In this document: in pieces, positions 50,755-60,811 of the stretch
Numbering within the stretch: the stretch's first letter is position 1
How the letters are laid out: every line of letters begins with the position of its first letter
DNA from: Actinomyces weissii
Lineage (GTDB): Bacteria; Actinomycetota; Actinomycetes; Actinomycetales; Actinomycetaceae
NCBI RefSeq assembly: GCF_016598775.1
Contig: NZ_CP066802.1
Coordinates: 2,294,001-2,358,000 of the forward strand
Reading direction: 5' to 3'
Length of the DNA: 64,000 nt
Made by a program: the position numbers and the translations under genes
The notes under the pieces: generated by a model
Told to the model about the DNA's origin: nothing
Database searches by the model: none
Seen by the model: only the letters and a program-made list of their open reading frames with translations

Positions 50755-52023
50755 ATGAGGTATTCCGCAAGCATGGTCGCACCTAAATCCCCCCGCCCGG
50801 CACTGCTGAGCGCCCTGGACGCAGAGCGTCCCGAGCGCACCCCGGTCTGGTTCATGCGTCAGGCCGGACGCTCCCTGCCCGAGTACCGGGCGCTGCGGGA
50901 GCAGGCCGCCCTCCCCATGCTGGACGTCTGCCTGCGCCCCGAGCTGGCCGCCGAGGCCACCCTCCAGCCCGTGCGCCGCCACGGCGTGGACGCCGCCGTG
51001 CTGTTCTCCGACATCATGGTGCCGCTGCTCCTGGCCGGGGTGGACGTGCGCATTGAGCCCGGCCTGGGCCCCGTGGTCACCAACCCGGTGCGCGACGCCG
51101 CCGCCGTCTCCCGGCTGACCTCCCAGGGCTACGGCCAGGGCCGCTGGGCCGACGGCGTGCAGGCCGTAGCCCAGGCCGTGACCCAGGCCGTGCGCGAGCT
51201 GGGCGGCCCCTCCTCCCCCGGAGCCTCAGCCAGCGACGCAGCCACCACCCCCCTGGGGCGCGCGCTCAGTGAGCGGGAGCTGGCCGGCCTGCGCCACAGT
51301 GCCGGTAACGCCGGGTGGACCCCCGTGCTGGGCTTCGGCGGAGCCCCCTTCACCCTGGCCGCCTACCTGGTTGAAGGCCGTCCCAGCCGCGACCACCTGA
51401 CCACCCGTAGCCTCATGCACGCCGACCCCGCCTCCTGGGAGCGGCTGCTGACCTGGTGCGCCCAGGTCACGGGAGAGTTCATCGCCACCCAGGTGGAGGC
51501 CGGGGCCAGCGCCGCCCAGCTCTTTGACTCCTGGGCCGGGGCCTTGTCCCCCCAGGACTACCGCAGCCGGGTGGCCCCCTACTCGGCGCTGGCCATCGAG
51601 CGGGCCCGCCGGGCCGTCTCCCCCACCACCGGGGCCCCCGCCCCCCTGATCCACTTCGGCACCGGCACCGCCCGGATCCTGGCCGACATGCGTGACGCCG
51701 GGGCGCAGGCCGTGGGGGTGGACGACCGCACCAGCCTGGCCGAGGCCCTGGAGGCCCTCGCCCGCGCCCGCTCCGGCCCCTGCCCCGTGCAGGGCAACCT
51801 GGACCCCGCCCTGCTGGCTGCCGGCCCCGGACCGCTGCGCCAGGCGGTGACCGCCTGCGTGGAGGCGGGCCGGACCGCCCCTGGGCACGTCCTCAACCTG
51901 GGCCACGGGGTACCGCCCGGCACCGACCCGTCCGTGCTCACCCGCGTGGTGGCCCAGGCGCACCAGGACCCGCAGTGGCAGGAGCTGGCCGCACAGACCT
52001 GGGAGCCCCGCCCATGGTCCTGA
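50755..52023 (+). CDS. hemE: Uroporphyrinogen III decarboxylase
   Basis: Encodes 422 residues from ATG 50755 (ATG 50773 is an alternative). It removes four acetate carboxyls from uroporphyrinogen III to give coproporphyrinogen III. PVWFMRQAGRSLPEYR near the N-terminus and LFSDIMVPLLLAG with the catalytic aspartate are conserved. A loop of about 45 residues rich in S, A and P (GGPSSPGASASDAATT region) makes the protein about 60 residues longer than usual. It starts the plus-strand operon hemE-G-C-D-B-L and overlaps hemG by 10 bases. Confidence 0.94.
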   Translation: MRYSASMVAPKSPRPALLSALDAERPERTPVWFMRQAGRSLPEYRALREQAALPMLDVCLRPELAAEATLQPVRRHGVDAAVLFSDIMVPLLLAGVDVRIEPGLGPVVTNPVRDAAAVSRLTSQGYGQGRWADGVQAVAQAVTQAVRELGGPSSPGASASDAATTPLGRALSERELAGLRHSAGNAGWTPVLGFGGAPFTLAAYLVEGRPSRDHLTTRSLMHADPASWERLLTWCAQVTGEFIATQVEAGASAAQLFDSWAGALSPQDYRSRVAPYSALAIERARRAVSPTTGAPAPLIHFGTGTARILADMRDAGAQAVGVDDRTSLAEALEALARARSGPCPVQGNLDPALLAAGPGPLRQAVTACVEAGRTAPGHVLNLGHGVPPGTDPSVLTRVVAQAHQDPQWQELAAQTWEPRPWS

Positions 52024-53639
52024 GCCCGTCCCCCCGCCTGACAGACAGCACCCACACCCCCCAGGACCCCGGGGGCCGCGCCCGCCCCGTGCACCACGAC
52101 GCCGTCGTCGTCGGTGGTGGCGCCGCTGGCCTGGCAGCCGCCTGGGAGCTGTGCCAGCACGGCCTGCGCCCCCTGCTGGTGGAGGCCCGTGGCTACACCG
52201 GCGGCCTGGTGGCACGGGGAGAGGTGGCCGGGGTGGCGCTGGACCTGGGGGCGGAGGGCTTCGTGCTGCGTGGCACCGCGGTCAGCGAGATCGCGCAGGC
52301 CTGCGGGCTGGAGGTCGTGCCCCCCAGCGGCGGCGGCGCCCACCTGTTCCTCCCGCCCCTGCCCGGCGCGACCCGTGCGCCCCACAGGCACCCGGCAGGC
52401 GGCTGGGAGCTGCACCCCTTCCCCGCAGACTCCTTCCTGGGGGTCCCTGCCGATCCGCAGGCAGCCGACGTACGCCAGGTGCTCGGACCCCACGGGGCGC
52501 GCCGGGCCGCCCAGGACGCCCGGCTGGGCCCCCTGGTGGGCACCGGCCCGCAGGACCCTGCCGACCTGGCCGCGTTCGTGCGCGCCCGCATGGGGCAGGC
52601 GGTGCTGGAGCGGCTGGTACGCCCCATAGTGGCGGGCATACACACGGCGGACCCCGCCGACCTGGCTGCGGACAACGTGGCCCCCGGACTGCGGGACGCC
52701 ACCCGCCGTCTGGGCAGCCTGCAGGCGGCCGTGGCCGAGCTGCTGGCGCAGCGACGCGCCCGCCAGGGCGGACGCACCGTGGACGTGACCACCGTGGGCG
52801 GCCTCTCCGCCCTGACCCAGGCCATGCGTACCGCCGTCCAGGAAGCTGGCGGGCAGGTCCGCACCCGCACCGGCGCGCAGGTGCTGCGGCCAGCGGCCAG
52901 CGGCGGCTGGGAGCTCGAGCTCACTCCCACCGGACCGGGCCCCACCCCCTCGGCGGAGCCCGTGCCCACCGGCGGCCCCGAGCTGGTGAGCACCCCCCTG
53001 GTAGTGGTGGCCTGCTCCGCCGAGGCCGCACAGCGCCTGCTGCGGGGGGCCGGGGTGGCGGCGGACCTGTCGGTGCCGGAAGGCTCCCCCATCGCCCGCC
53101 TCACCCTGGTGGCCCGCAGCCCGGGCCTGGACGCCGCCCCGGTGGGCTCGGGACTGCTGGTGGCCCCGGTCTCCGCAGGAACCCCTCCGGTAGCGGCCAA
53201 GGCCCTGTCGCACCTGAGCCGGAAATGGCCCTGGGTGGGGCGGGAGCTGCGTCGTCTGCACGGACCGCACACCCATGCCTTGCGCCTGTCCTACGGGCGG
53301 CCCGGCCAGCCCCGGCCGGAGGTCAGCCTCGTCCAGGCCCTGACGGACGTGGAGGCCTTGACCGGGGTGCGGATCAGCCCGGAGCAGGTGGTGGACCACA
53401 AGCTGGTGCGCTGGGACGGCACCCTGCCGCCGATCAGCGCCAGCTACCTGGAACAGGCGCGGGCCGTCGTCGGCCAGGCCGAGGCCCGGCCCGGGCTGGG
53501 GCTGACCGGGGCCTGGGTGGCTGGCAGCGGCATAGCCTCGGTGGTGGCGCACGCACGCGCCCAGGCGGCCCGTCTGGCAGCAACCTATGAATCGCGCCCA
53601 CCGGAAGCGGGCACCAGCAGCATCAAGGAGGAGCCGTGA
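52014..53639 (+). CDS. hemY: Coproporphyrinogen III oxidase, FAD-dependent (HemY/CgoX type)
   Basis: Encodes 541 residues from ATG 52014 (GGGAG upstream), overlapping hemE. In the coproporphyrin pathway this flavoprotein oxidises coproporphyrinogen III to coproporphyrin III. DAVVVGGGAAGLAAAWELCQ (residues 28 to 47) is the FAD-binding Rossmann motif, and ALGLTGAWVAG-like sequence (GLGLTGAWVAGSGIASVV) near the C-terminus completes the flavin site. Its partners HemH and HemQ are encoded on the opposite strand of the same cluster. Annotators also use hemG or cgoX. Confidence 0.92.
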   Translation: MVLSPSPRLTDSTHTPQDPGGRARPVHHDAVVVGGGAAGLAAAWELCQHGLRPLLVEARGYTGGLVARGEVAGVALDLGAEGFVLRGTAVSEIAQACGLEVVPPSGGGAHLFLPPLPGATRAPHRHPAGGWELHPFPADSFLGVPADPQAADVRQVLGPHGARRAAQDARLGPLVGTGPQDPADLAAFVRARMGQAVLERLVRPIVAGIHTADPADLAADNVAPGLRDATRRLGSLQAAVAELLAQRRARQGGRTVDVTTVGGLSALTQAMRTAVQEAGGQVRTRTGAQVLRPAASGGWELELTPTGPGPTPSAEPVPTGGPELVSTPLVVVACSAEAAQRLLRGAGVAADLSVPEGSPIARLTLVARSPGLDAAPVGSGLLVAPVSAGTPPVAAKALSHLSRKWPWVGRELRRLHGPHTHALRLSYGRPGQPRPEVSLVQALTDVEALTGVRISPEQVVDHKLVRWDGTLPPISASYLEQARAVVGQAEARPGLGLTGAWVAGSGIASVVAHARAQAARLAATYESRPPEAGTSSIKEEP

Positions 53640-54766
53640 CCCCCACGCTGACGGTCAGGCTGGGGACCCGCTCCTCCGCCCTGGCCACCGCCCAGTCCCA
53701 GATGGTGGCTCGCGACCTGGAGGCCGCAGCCGCCCGCGCCGAGGTGCCGCTGCAGGTGGAGCTGGTGCCGGTGCGCACACGCGGCGACGTCGACCCCACC
53801 TCCCTGTCCCGGCTGGGTGGTACCGGGGTGTTCGCGGCGGCCCTGCGCGAGGCCCTGCTGGCAGGTGGCTGCGACCTGGCCGTCCACTCCTTCAAGGACC
53901 TGCCTACCGCGCCCGTACCCGGCCTGACGGTCGCCGCCGTGCCCCTGCGCCAGGACCCGCGCGACGCCCTGTGCGCCCGGCCCGACCTGGCGGGCCGCGC
54001 CGCCCCGGAGCCTGGGGGCCGCGCCGTACCGGGCCTCTCGGAGCCTGCCGGACCCGCCCCCGGCCTGGGCCTGCTGCCCCCGGGGGCGCGCGTCGGCACC
54101 GGCTCCCCGCGCCGGGCCGCACAGCTGCTGGCCGCGCGCCCCGACCTGCAGGTAGTGGACCTACGAGGCAACGTGCCCACCCGCCTGTCCCGGGTGCTCG
54201 GCCCCGCGCTCAGCGCGGACGGCAGCCTGGGAGCCGTGCAAGAGCCGGACCTGGACGCCGTGGTGCTGGCCCTGGCGGGGCTGCGCCGTCTGCGCCTGGA
54301 AGGCTGGGCCAGCCTGGTACTGGCGGGCACCACGCAGCAGGCCGCCACCACGGGGGCCCCGCTCATGCTCCCCGCCCCCGCCCAAGGCGCTCTGGCTGTG
54401 GAGACCCGCACGGACGTGGCCGAGACGCTCCCTGCCCTGGCTACGGCGCTCGCGGCCCTGGACGATCCAGCGGCCCGGGCGGCGGCCATCGCGGAGCGGG
54501 CGGTGCTGGCTGGCCTGCAGGCGGGCTGCGCCGCCCCGGTGGGGGCGCTGGCACAGGTGGAGGGGCAACGGCTGGACCTGGAGGCGGCCGTCGTCTCCCT
54601 GGACGGGGCCCGGCGGGTGACCGTCAGGGAGCAGGGCCCAGCCGCGCAGGCGGCCACCCTAGGGGCCCGGGCGGCGGCGGCGCTGCTGGCGCAGGGGGCC
54701 GCTCAGGTAGCGGACCTGCAGGCCACGAGGACGCCGCGGCACCAGGACCCCCGGGGGCGGGCGTGA
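53636..54766 (+). CDS. hemC: Porphobilinogen deaminase (hydroxymethylbilane synthase)
   Basis: Encodes 376 residues from GTG overlapping the hemY stop (GTGA). It joins four porphobilinogen units into hydroxymethylbilane. TVRLGTRSSALATAQSQMVA opens domain 1, HSFKDLPTAP and GTGSPRRAAQLLAARPDL are conserved substrate-binding stretches, and the dipyrromethane cofactor attaches to the cysteine in LAGLQAGCAAPVGAL. A proline/glycine-rich insert of about 30 residues near position 120 makes it longer than most. Next gene overlaps by four bases. Confidence 0.94.
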   Translation: MTPTLTVRLGTRSSALATAQSQMVARDLEAAAARAEVPLQVELVPVRTRGDVDPTSLSRLGGTGVFAAALREALLAGGCDLAVHSFKDLPTAPVPGLTVAAVPLRQDPRDALCARPDLAGRAAPEPGGRAVPGLSEPAGPAPGLGLLPPGARVGTGSPRRAAQLLAARPDLQVVDLRGNVPTRLSRVLGPALSADGSLGAVQEPDLDAVVLALAGLRRLRLEGWASLVLAGTTQQAATTGAPLMLPAPAQGALAVETRTDVAETLPALATALAALDDPAARAAAIAERAVLAGLQAGCAAPVGALAQVEGQRLDLEAAVVSLDGARRVTVREQGPAAQAATLGARAAAALLAQGAAQVADLQATRTPRHQDPRGRA

Positions 54767-55545
54767 GCGGGCCGCTCAGCGGCTGCCGGGTGCTGCTGAC
54801 CCGCCGCCGGGCACCAGACCGCCTGGCCCGGGCGCTGCGCCAGGCAGGGGCCCAGGTGGAGACGGTGGCCCTGACCCGCACGGTCAGCCTCCCCGGCCCC
54901 GTGCGGGAACGGGCGCAGGCGCACCTGGCCGCCGGTGAGGCCGCCTGGCTGCTGCTCACCTCCGCCCGCACGGTGGCGCACCTGGACCTGGGGGCCCTGC
55001 ACCCGCGCACGCGGGTGGGGGCCGTGGGTGAGGCCACGTCCCAGGCGGCCCAGGCCGCCCTGGGGCGCCCCGTCGACCTGGTGGCTGGTGGAAGCGCGTC
55101 CTCCCTGCTAGCAGCCGCAGAGCTGGCGGAGCCGCTGGCAGGCGGACCGGGCACAAGCCGTCAGGTGCTGCTGCCGGGCTCCGCCCTCTCCGGCCCCCAC
55201 CTGGCCCAGGGGCTGCGGGAAAGGGGCTGGCGGGTGGAGGTGCTGCCCTTGTACACCACGCAGACCCTGCCGCCGACGGAGCTGCCTACCGGGCTGGCCC
55301 GGCGCTACCGGGCGGGTGGCTACGACGTCGTGGTGGTCACCGCTGGCTCAGGGGCGCAGGCGCTCCTGGCGCTGCTGGGCGCCCCACCGGCGGGCACGGT
55401 GCTGGCTACGCTCGGTGAGCCTAGCGCGCAGGCCGCCCGGGCCCTGGGGCTGCCGGTCCCTCCGACGGCGGTGGCCCAGCAGCCCACCCCCGATTCGCTC
55501 GTGGCGGCTGTAGCCGCCGTCCACCAACCAGGAGAGCAGCAATGA
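54763..55545 (+). CDS. hemD: Uroporphyrinogen III synthase
   Basis: Encodes 260 residues from GTG 54763, which overlaps the hemC stop (GTGA). The frame is open far upstream, but that region is hemC in another frame. It closes hydroxymethylbilane with inversion of ring D. The family is poorly conserved; recognisable features are [19 protein letters not shown] at the start, the [14 protein letters not shown] strand, and [19 protein letters not shown] in the second domain. Position between hemC and hemB makes the assignment secure. Confidence 0.9.
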   Translation: MSGPLSGCRVLLTRRRAPDRLARALRQAGAQVETVALTRTVSLPGPVRERAQAHLAAGEAAWLLLTSARTVAHLDLGALHPRTRVGAVGEATSQAAQAALGRPVDLVAGGSASSLLAAAELAEPLAGGPGTSRQVLLPGSALSGPHLAQGLRERGWRVEVLPLYTTQTLPPTELPTGLARRYRAGGYDVVVVTAGSGAQALLALLGAPPAGTVLATLGEPSAQAARALGLPVPPTAVAQQPTPDSLVAAVAAVHQPGEQQ

Positions 55546-56594
55546 GCCAGATCCCTTCCACCGCCGCAAGCTTCCTGCAGGACCGGGGCGTGCCCGCACC
55601 GGCGGCCCCCACCGTGCGGCCCCGCCGCCTGCGCGCCACCCCGGCCCTGCGGGGCCTGGTTTCGGAGACGCAGGTGCGGCCCGGGCAGCTGATCTACCCA
55701 GCCTTCGTGCGTGAGGACATCACGGAGCCGCAGCCCATAGCGGCGATGCCTGGCCAGCTCCAGCACACCCTGGACTCCATCCGCCGGGAGGCGGCCGCCT
55801 GCGCTGCCGCCGGGGTGGGGGCGATCGACCTGTTCGGGGTGCCAGCCACCCGGGACGCCGTCGGCTCGGGGGCCTGGGCGCAGGAGGGGATCCTGAACCG
55901 GGCGGTGGCGGCGGTGCGGGCGGAGGTGGGTGACGCACTGGTGGTGTGCGCGGACACCTGCCTGGACGAGTTCACCAGCCACGGGCACTGCGGCGTGCTG
56001 CGGCCCGCGGGCGGCCCGCGCGCCGGGGAGGTGGACAACGACGCCACCCTGCCCCTGTACCAGGCCATGGCGGTGGCGCAGGCGGAGGCCGGGGCGCACA
56101 TGGTGTCCCCCTCGGGGATGATGGACGGGCAGGTCGCGGCGATCCGGACGGCCCTGGACGCCACCGGGCACGAGGACGTCAGCATCCTGGCCTACTCCGC
56201 CAAGTACGCCTCCGCCTACTTCGGCCCCTTCCGGGAGGCGGTGGGCTCCACATTGCAGGGGGACCGGCGCAGCTACCAGCAGGACCCGGCCAACCGTCGG
56301 GAGGGCCTGCGCGAGGCGCTGCTGGACGTGGCTGAGGGGGCCGACATCGTGATGGTCAAGCCTGCCGGCCCCTACCTGGACGTGCTGGCTGAGGTCGCCG
56401 CCCACAGCCCGGTGCCGGTGGCCGCCTACCAGGTCAGTGGCGAGTACGCGATGGTGGAGGCCGCCGCCGAACGCGGGTGGGTGGACCGCGAGCGCGTCAT
56501 CATGGAGTCCGTGACCGGGATCGTGCGGGCCGGGGCGGACAGCGTGCTGACCTACTGGGCCCGTGAGCTCGCCGAGCGCCTGCGGGCCTGCTAG
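55542..56594 (+). CDS. hemB: Delta-aminolevulinic acid dehydratase (porphobilinogen synthase)
   Basis: Encodes 350 residues, ATG overlapping hemD (ATGA). It condenses two aminolevulinate molecules to porphobilinogen. The Schiff-base lysines are in [15 protein letters not shown] and [13 protein letters not shown]. The metal site reads [16 protein letters not shown]: two of the three zinc cysteines are kept and the middle one is aspartate, the pattern common in actinobacteria and different from the fully cysteine zinc site. Fourth to sixth genes of this operon are tightly packed, with only 43 bases to hemL. Confidence 0.94.
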   Translation: MSQIPSTAASFLQDRGVPAPAAPTVRPRRLRATPALRGLVSETQVRPGQLIYPAFVREDITEPQPIAAMPGQLQHTLDSIRREAAACAAAGVGAIDLFGVPATRDAVGSGAWAQEGILNRAVAAVRAEVGDALVVCADTCLDEFTSHGHCGVLRPAGGPRAGEVDNDATLPLYQAMAVAQAEAGAHMVSPSGMMDGQVAAIRTALDATGHEDVSILAYSAKYASAYFGPFREAVGSTLQGDRRSYQQDPANRREGLREALLDVAEGADIVMVKPAGPYLDVLAEVAAHSPVPVAAYQVSGEYAMVEAAAERGWVDRERVIMESVTGIVRAGADSVLTYWARELAERLRAC

Positions 56595-56637
56595 CCCCAC
56601 CGCTGTCCTTTTTCTCCGAGCGCCTACTGGAGGAGCC

Positions 56638-58047
56638 ATGAGCAAGCAGAGCAACGCCGAGCTGTTCGACGCCGCCCGCCGCGTCATCCCGGGGGGTGTG
56701 GACTCCCCGGTGCGCGCCTTCGGCGCGGTGGGCGGCACCCCCTCCTTTATCGCCTCGGCCCGGGGCGCCCAGGTCACGGACGTGGAGGGCCGCAGCTACG
56801 TGGACCTGGTGGGCTCCTGGGGCCCGGCCCTGCTGGGACACGCCCACCCCACCGTGGTGCAGGCGGTGCAGCAGGCGGCCTCACGCGGCCTGTCCTACGG
56901 GGCCCCCACCGCGGCGGAGACGGAACTGGCCCGGCTGGTACGCCGTCGGGTGCCTGCCGCCGAGCGGGTGCGTTTCGTGTCCACGGGCACGGAGGCCACC
57001 ATGACGGCTATCCGGCTGGCCCGGGGGGCGACCGGCCGGGACCTGGTGGTGAAGTTCGCGGGCTGCTACCACGGGCACTCTGACGGCCTGCTGGCCGCTG
57101 CGGGCTCGGGACTGGCCACCGGGGGGCTGCCTGCCAGCGCAGGAGTGCCTGCCGCCGTCACCTCCTGCACGGTGGTCCTGCCGTACAACGACGTGCCCGC
57201 CTTGGAGGACTGCTTCGCGCAGCAGGGGGAGCGGATCGCCGCCGTGATCACCGAGCCTGCCCCAGCCAACATGGGGATCGTGCCGCCTGCGCCTGGTTTC
57301 AACGCGGCGATCCGGCGTACCACCTCCCGGTACGGCGCCTTGATGATCGCTGACGAGGTACTTACGGGATTCCGGGTGGGGCCGGCCGGGTTCTGGGGGC
57401 TGGAGGCGCTGGACGGCTGGTCCAGCGAGCACCCTGACGCAGCACGCCTGGCCGCCGCCCCCAGCTGGCCGACGGCGGACTGGCGGGAGCGGGCCGCCTG
57501 GGTGCCGGACCTGTTCACCTTCGGGAAGGTGGTGGGCGGGGGGATGCCGCTGGCGGCCCTGGGCGGGCGCTCGGAGGTCATGGAGCTGCTGGCACCGTCG
57601 GGGCCCGTCTACCAGGCGGGAACACTCTCCGGCAACCCCTTGGCGACGGCGGCCGGCCTGGCCACCCTGGAGCTGGCTGACGACTCCGTGTACGCGCAGG
57701 TCGCCGGTCAGGCCCAGGCAGTGGGCGACCTGGTGGGGGCGGCACTGGCCTCTGCGGGCGTACCCCACCGGGTGCAGCGGGCCGGGTCCTTGTTCTCCGT
57801 GATGCTGGGGGAGCAGGCGGCCGCCGTCGGGGTGCGGGACTACGAGCAGGCCAAGGCGCAGGAGACCTGGCGGTTCAGCCCGTTCTTCCATGCCTTCAGG
57901 GAGGCGGGGGTGGCTCTGCCGCCTTCCGTGTTCGAGGCCTGGTTCCTGTCCGCGGCCCACGGCGAGCAGGAGCTGGAGCGGATATCTTTGGCGGCACCGG
58001 TGGCAGCACGAGCAGCCGCCGCGGCCGGAGCCGCCTGCTCCGGGTGA
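56638..58047 (+). CDS. hemL: Glutamate-1-semialdehyde 2,1-aminomutase
   Basis: Encodes 469 residues from ATG 56638 with a GGAGG site four bases upstream; an in-frame extension to 56563 is rejected. It is a PLP enzyme that makes 5-aminolevulinate from the product of Hem[21 protein letters not shown] is the conserved start, [12 protein letters not shown] follows, and the PLP lysine is in [20 protein letters not shown]. An insert near residue 275 ([17 protein letters not shown]) lengthens it by about 25 residues. Last gene of the haem operon. Confidence 0.94.
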   Translation: MSKQSNAELFDAARRVIPGGVDSPVRAFGAVGGTPSFIASARGAQVTDVEGRSYVDLVGSWGPALLGHAHPTVVQAVQQAASRGLSYGAPTAAETELARLVRRRVPAAERVRFVSTGTEATMTAIRLARGATGRDLVVKFAGCYHGHSDGLLAAAGSGLATGGLPASAGVPAAVTSCTVVLPYNDVPALEDCFAQQGERIAAVITEPAPANMGIVPPAPGFNAAIRRTTSRYGALMIADEVLTGFRVGPAGFWGLEALDGWSSEHPDAARLAAAPSWPTADWRERAAWVPDLFTFGKVVGGGMPLAALGGRSEVMELLAPSGPVYQAGTLSGNPLATAAGLATLELADDSVYAQVAGQAQAVGDLVGAALASAGVPHRVQRAGSLFSVMLGEQAAAVGVRDYEQAKAQETWRFSPFFHAFREAGVALPPSVFEAWFLSAAHGEQELERISLAAPVAARAAAAAGAACSG

Positions 58048-58280
58048 GTTATTGGCCACACTATCACCTGAGGCCCACGACACATCAGATAGCCGCTTGC
58101 CTGGAAACCAGGCACAAACCCGCAACGGCCCGGAAATCTACCTGGAGTTCCAGGCAAATCCGACATTCTCCTGGATTACCTATCAAAGCACGCATTTGCT
58201 ACAAATAGCATTCACAAGTGCCCCTAGCCCTGAGGCTGCACAAGATCCCGACGCCATCCCTGTAGGAGGACGGATCAGCG

Positions 58281-59795
58281 ATGACTATCCAGACCGCTGC
58301 CCACAAAGCCCCCGTACACACCGTGGGCACAGACCACACGCCAGCAAGCCCGCGGGCGCTGGCCTGGCAGCACCTGGCCCTGATGAGCTTTGCTGTGGTC
58401 TGGGGATTCAGCAACGTCGTCACCAACTTTGCCAACCAGGGACTGTCGGTCATTTTCTCCTGGATCATCATTATGGCGGCATACTTCCTGCCCTACACGC
58501 TGATGGTCGGCGAGATGGGCGCAGGGTTCCCGGAGGCCAGGTCCGGGGTGGCGGCCTGGATCCGTTCCACCCTAGGCTCCGGATGGGCCTATCTGTGCGG
58601 ATGGACTTATTGGGTGGTACACATTCCCTACCTGGCGTACAAGCCACTGTCCCTGCTGGTGGCGGCGGACTGGGCGACCCAGGGCGCGGGCGGCACGCTT
58701 GCACGCTATCCGGTGTGGGGCGTGCAGCTGGCGGCGCTGCTGGTGCTTCTGGGTTTCATCTGGCTGGCCACCAGAGGCATCCGCCCCGTGAAGGTGCTGG
58801 GGACCGCCGCCGGGGCCGCCTCCTTCCTGATGGGCCTGCTGTACATCCTGCTGATGCTTGCCGCGCCTGCCCTGCGTAGCGCGCAGGTGGCGACCCCACG
58901 CATGACCTCCCTATCCACCTACCTACCGCACCTGGACCTGAGCTACTTCACGAGCATCGCCCTGCTGGTGGTGGCCGTGGGTGGCGCCGAGAAGCTCTCC
59001 CCCTACGCGGCCAGCATGCGGGACTCCCGCCGAGGTTTCCCCCAGGGGCTGATCGCGATGGCCATGCTGGTGGCCTTCTCAGCGGTGCTGGGCTCCCTGG
59101 CCATGGGCATGATGTTTGACGTCAACCACATGGATGCTAAGACGCTGGCCGACTTCAAGACCAACGGCCAGTACCTGGCTTTCCAGAAGCTCGGGCAGTA
59201 CTACGGCGTCGGCAACGCCTTTATGGTGGCGCAGGCGACGGCGAACCTGGTGGTGCACGCGGCGATCCTGCTGATCTCGATCGACGCACCGCTGCGGATG
59301 ATGCTGGCCGAGGCCGATGAGCGGCACGTGCCACAGGCGCTGCGTAGGCTCAATGAGCACGGTGCCCCGGTCAACGGCTACCTGCTGACGGCGGCGCTGG
59401 TCGCGCCGCTGCTACTGCTGCCCGTCTTGGGGGTGGACAGCCTGACGGAGCTGTTCACGGACCTGCTGGACCTTAACGCCGTGGTTATGCCCATGCGCTA
59501 CCTGTTCGTGTTCGTGGCGTTTATCGCCATGCGCAGGCTGGTGCGGCGCCCCGCCCTGGGGCCTGACACGCGCCTGGTGCGCTCCGACCGGTTGGCGGTG
59601 GCCATGGGGGCGTGGTGCTTCGTGTTCACGGTGCTGGCCTGCTTGCTGGGGATGATTCCGGTCAACGTGCCTTTCGGGACGGCTTCCTGGTGGGGCAAGC
59701 TGGCGCTGAACCTGGTGACTCCGCTGGCCCTGGTCAGCCTGGGACTGATAATGCCGCTCATCGCAGAGCGCCAGCTAGGCCTCCCCCGCCGCTAA
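58281..59795 (+). CDS. APC-family amino-acid permease, glutamate/GABA antiporter-like
   Basis: Encodes 504 residues with about twelve helices and AGGAGGA before the ATG. It belongs to the amino acid-polyamine-organocation superfamily, closest in pattern to the glutamate:GABA and related antiporters (long loop after helix 6, MMFDVNHMDAKTLADFKTNG, and MPMRYLFVFVAFIAMRR near the end). It would exchange or import an amino acid. Its place beside the haem cluster may be coincidental, although glutamate is the haem precursor in this organism. The 233-base upstream region is AT-richer and likely contains its promoter. A repeat element begins 14 bases after its stop. Confidence 0.82.
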   Translation: MTIQTAAHKAPVHTVGTDHTPASPRALAWQHLALMSFAVVWGFSNVVTNFANQGLSVIFSWIIIMAAYFLPYTLMVGEMGAGFPEARSGVAAWIRSTLGSGWAYLCGWTYWVVHIPYLAYKPLSLLVAADWATQGAGGTLARYPVWGVQLAALLVLLGFIWLATRGIRPVKVLGTAAGAASFLMGLLYILLMLAAPALRSAQVATPRMTSLSTYLPHLDLSYFTSIALLVVAVGGAEKLSPYAASMRDSRRGFPQGLIAMAMLVAFSAVLGSLAMGMMFDVNHMDAKTLADFKTNGQYLAFQKLGQYYGVGNAFMVAQATANLVVHAAILLISIDAPLRMMLAEADERHVPQALRRLNEHGAPVNGYLLTAALVAPLLLLPVLGVDSLTELFTDLLDLNAVVMPMRYLFVFVAFIAMRRLVRRPALGPDTRLVRSDRLAVAMGAWCFVFTVLACLLGMIPVNVPFGTASWWGKLALNLVTPLALVSLGLIMPLIAERQLGLPRR

Positions 59796-59808
59796 CCCCT
59801 GTCATATT

Positions 59809-60537
59809 CGCGAGACCGGGACATCGGTACCGCGAGACCGGGACATATGGCTCACGAGACCGGCAAGGCTTGCCTTAGCTGTGGACAACCTGTGGGCTGG
59901 TGGCGCCCTGGAGGGGATGACTGTGACGGTGGACGAAAGCGCCCGTCACCTTTGCGTCGGCAGAGACAGCACGTCACGCTAACCATTGCTGTCCCAGCCG
60001 TCGGCAACCCGTCGCCAGCGAGCCCGACAAGGCAGCGGGCCCCTTTTGCACACACTAGAACAAGGTCAGTGCCGGGACTCCACCGTTTCTGGCTTCCAGA
60101 TGACACGAAGGCGGCGCGAGGTGCGCAACGGCGTCGTCCTTGCACATTCAGCCAGGTCGAGCGACCAGCTAGGCCAAAAGGTTTCTCAGGACATTACCTG
60201 TAGTTACAGCGAGAGCCAGAGCAGGACCCGGGCGCGCTCCTTGCATGTGTGCAATCAGCTCCCCAGCCCCAGCACAAGGGCCCCCTAGCCCAGCCGTTCA
60301 ACTACCCCTTCAAGGCCGCTCGCTGCCTCGCGCCCGCACCCGCCCCAGCCCTCACGCTCGAGCCAGCGGGGTCTCGGCCAGCCAGCACCCACAGGCAGCA
60401 CCGCCAGCAGGTCCCGGCCCAGCCGAGACCTGCCAGGCACCATCAAGCACGCACGAACAATCCATGACTAAGGCAATCCTTACCGGTCTCGCGGTGCATA
60501 TGTCCCGGTCTCGCGGTGCATATGTCCCGGTCTCGCG
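59809..60537. mobile_element. Non-coding element with tandem 22-base terminal units, copy B (family 1)
   Basis: A 729-base element. Left end: two full 22-base units (59809-59830, 59831-59852) and the 16-base inner variant (59853-59868, CACGAGACCGGCAAGG). Right end, inverted: inner variant 60478-60493 and two full units (60494-60515, 60516-60537), so each end has one more unit than copy A. TGTGGACAA, a DnaA-box match on the minus strand, is at 59880-59888, the same 12-base distance from the inner unit as in copy A. Shared internal blocks: 60044-60054, 60118-60156 and 60246-60254. Open frames across the units encode repeated MSRSR/ETGTY-like peptides, artefacts of the repeat. Interpretation as for copy A. 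Confidence 0.75.
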
Positions 60538-60811
60538 AGAGGGGGGTGGAGGCAGGCGTGCTACCGCGTCGAGCCCAACCTGACCCCACATCGAGCCCAA
60601 GCTGGCACCGTCCTCCCAGACCGCCTCTCCCTCGATCCACCCCACCCCCTGAGCCCCCACCGAACCCCGGCCCGCCCGCACCAGCCGTACCACCCACCGG
60701 CCCCCAACCAGACCAGCTTTCACGACACTTTGTCACACCAGTTGAGAACCCACCCCACCTCCGCTTAGGCTTCCCAAAGTTAGGCTTCCCTACGCAAAGC
60801 TTGAGGTTCCC
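60538..60811. other. Upstream region of the metal-binding lipoprotein gene
   Basis: 274 bases with no credible gene. The first part is C-rich and low in complexity; a CGAGCCCAA unit appears twice near 60570 and 60590. The last 50 bases contain the direct repeat described next. Confidence 0.6.
60765..60790 (+). promoter_or_regulatory. Direct repeat TTAGGCTTCCC, candidate metal-regulator site
   Basis: TTAGGCTTCCC occurs at 60765-60775 and 60780-60790, period 15, ending 21 bases before the start codon of the metal-binding lipoprotein gene. TTAGGCT resembles half of the DtxR/MntR-type operators of actinobacteria, but the arrangement is direct, not inverted. Confidence 0.45.

Noticed and set aside
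53587..54762. Long upstream extension of the hemD frame
   Set aside because: It lies entirely within hemC in another frame; the GTG at 54763 with four-base overlap is the natural start.
59809..59868. CRISPR array reading of the tandem 22-base units
   Set aside because: There are no spacers: the units abut directly, differ in the last three bases and are inverted at the opposite end. No cas gene is present.
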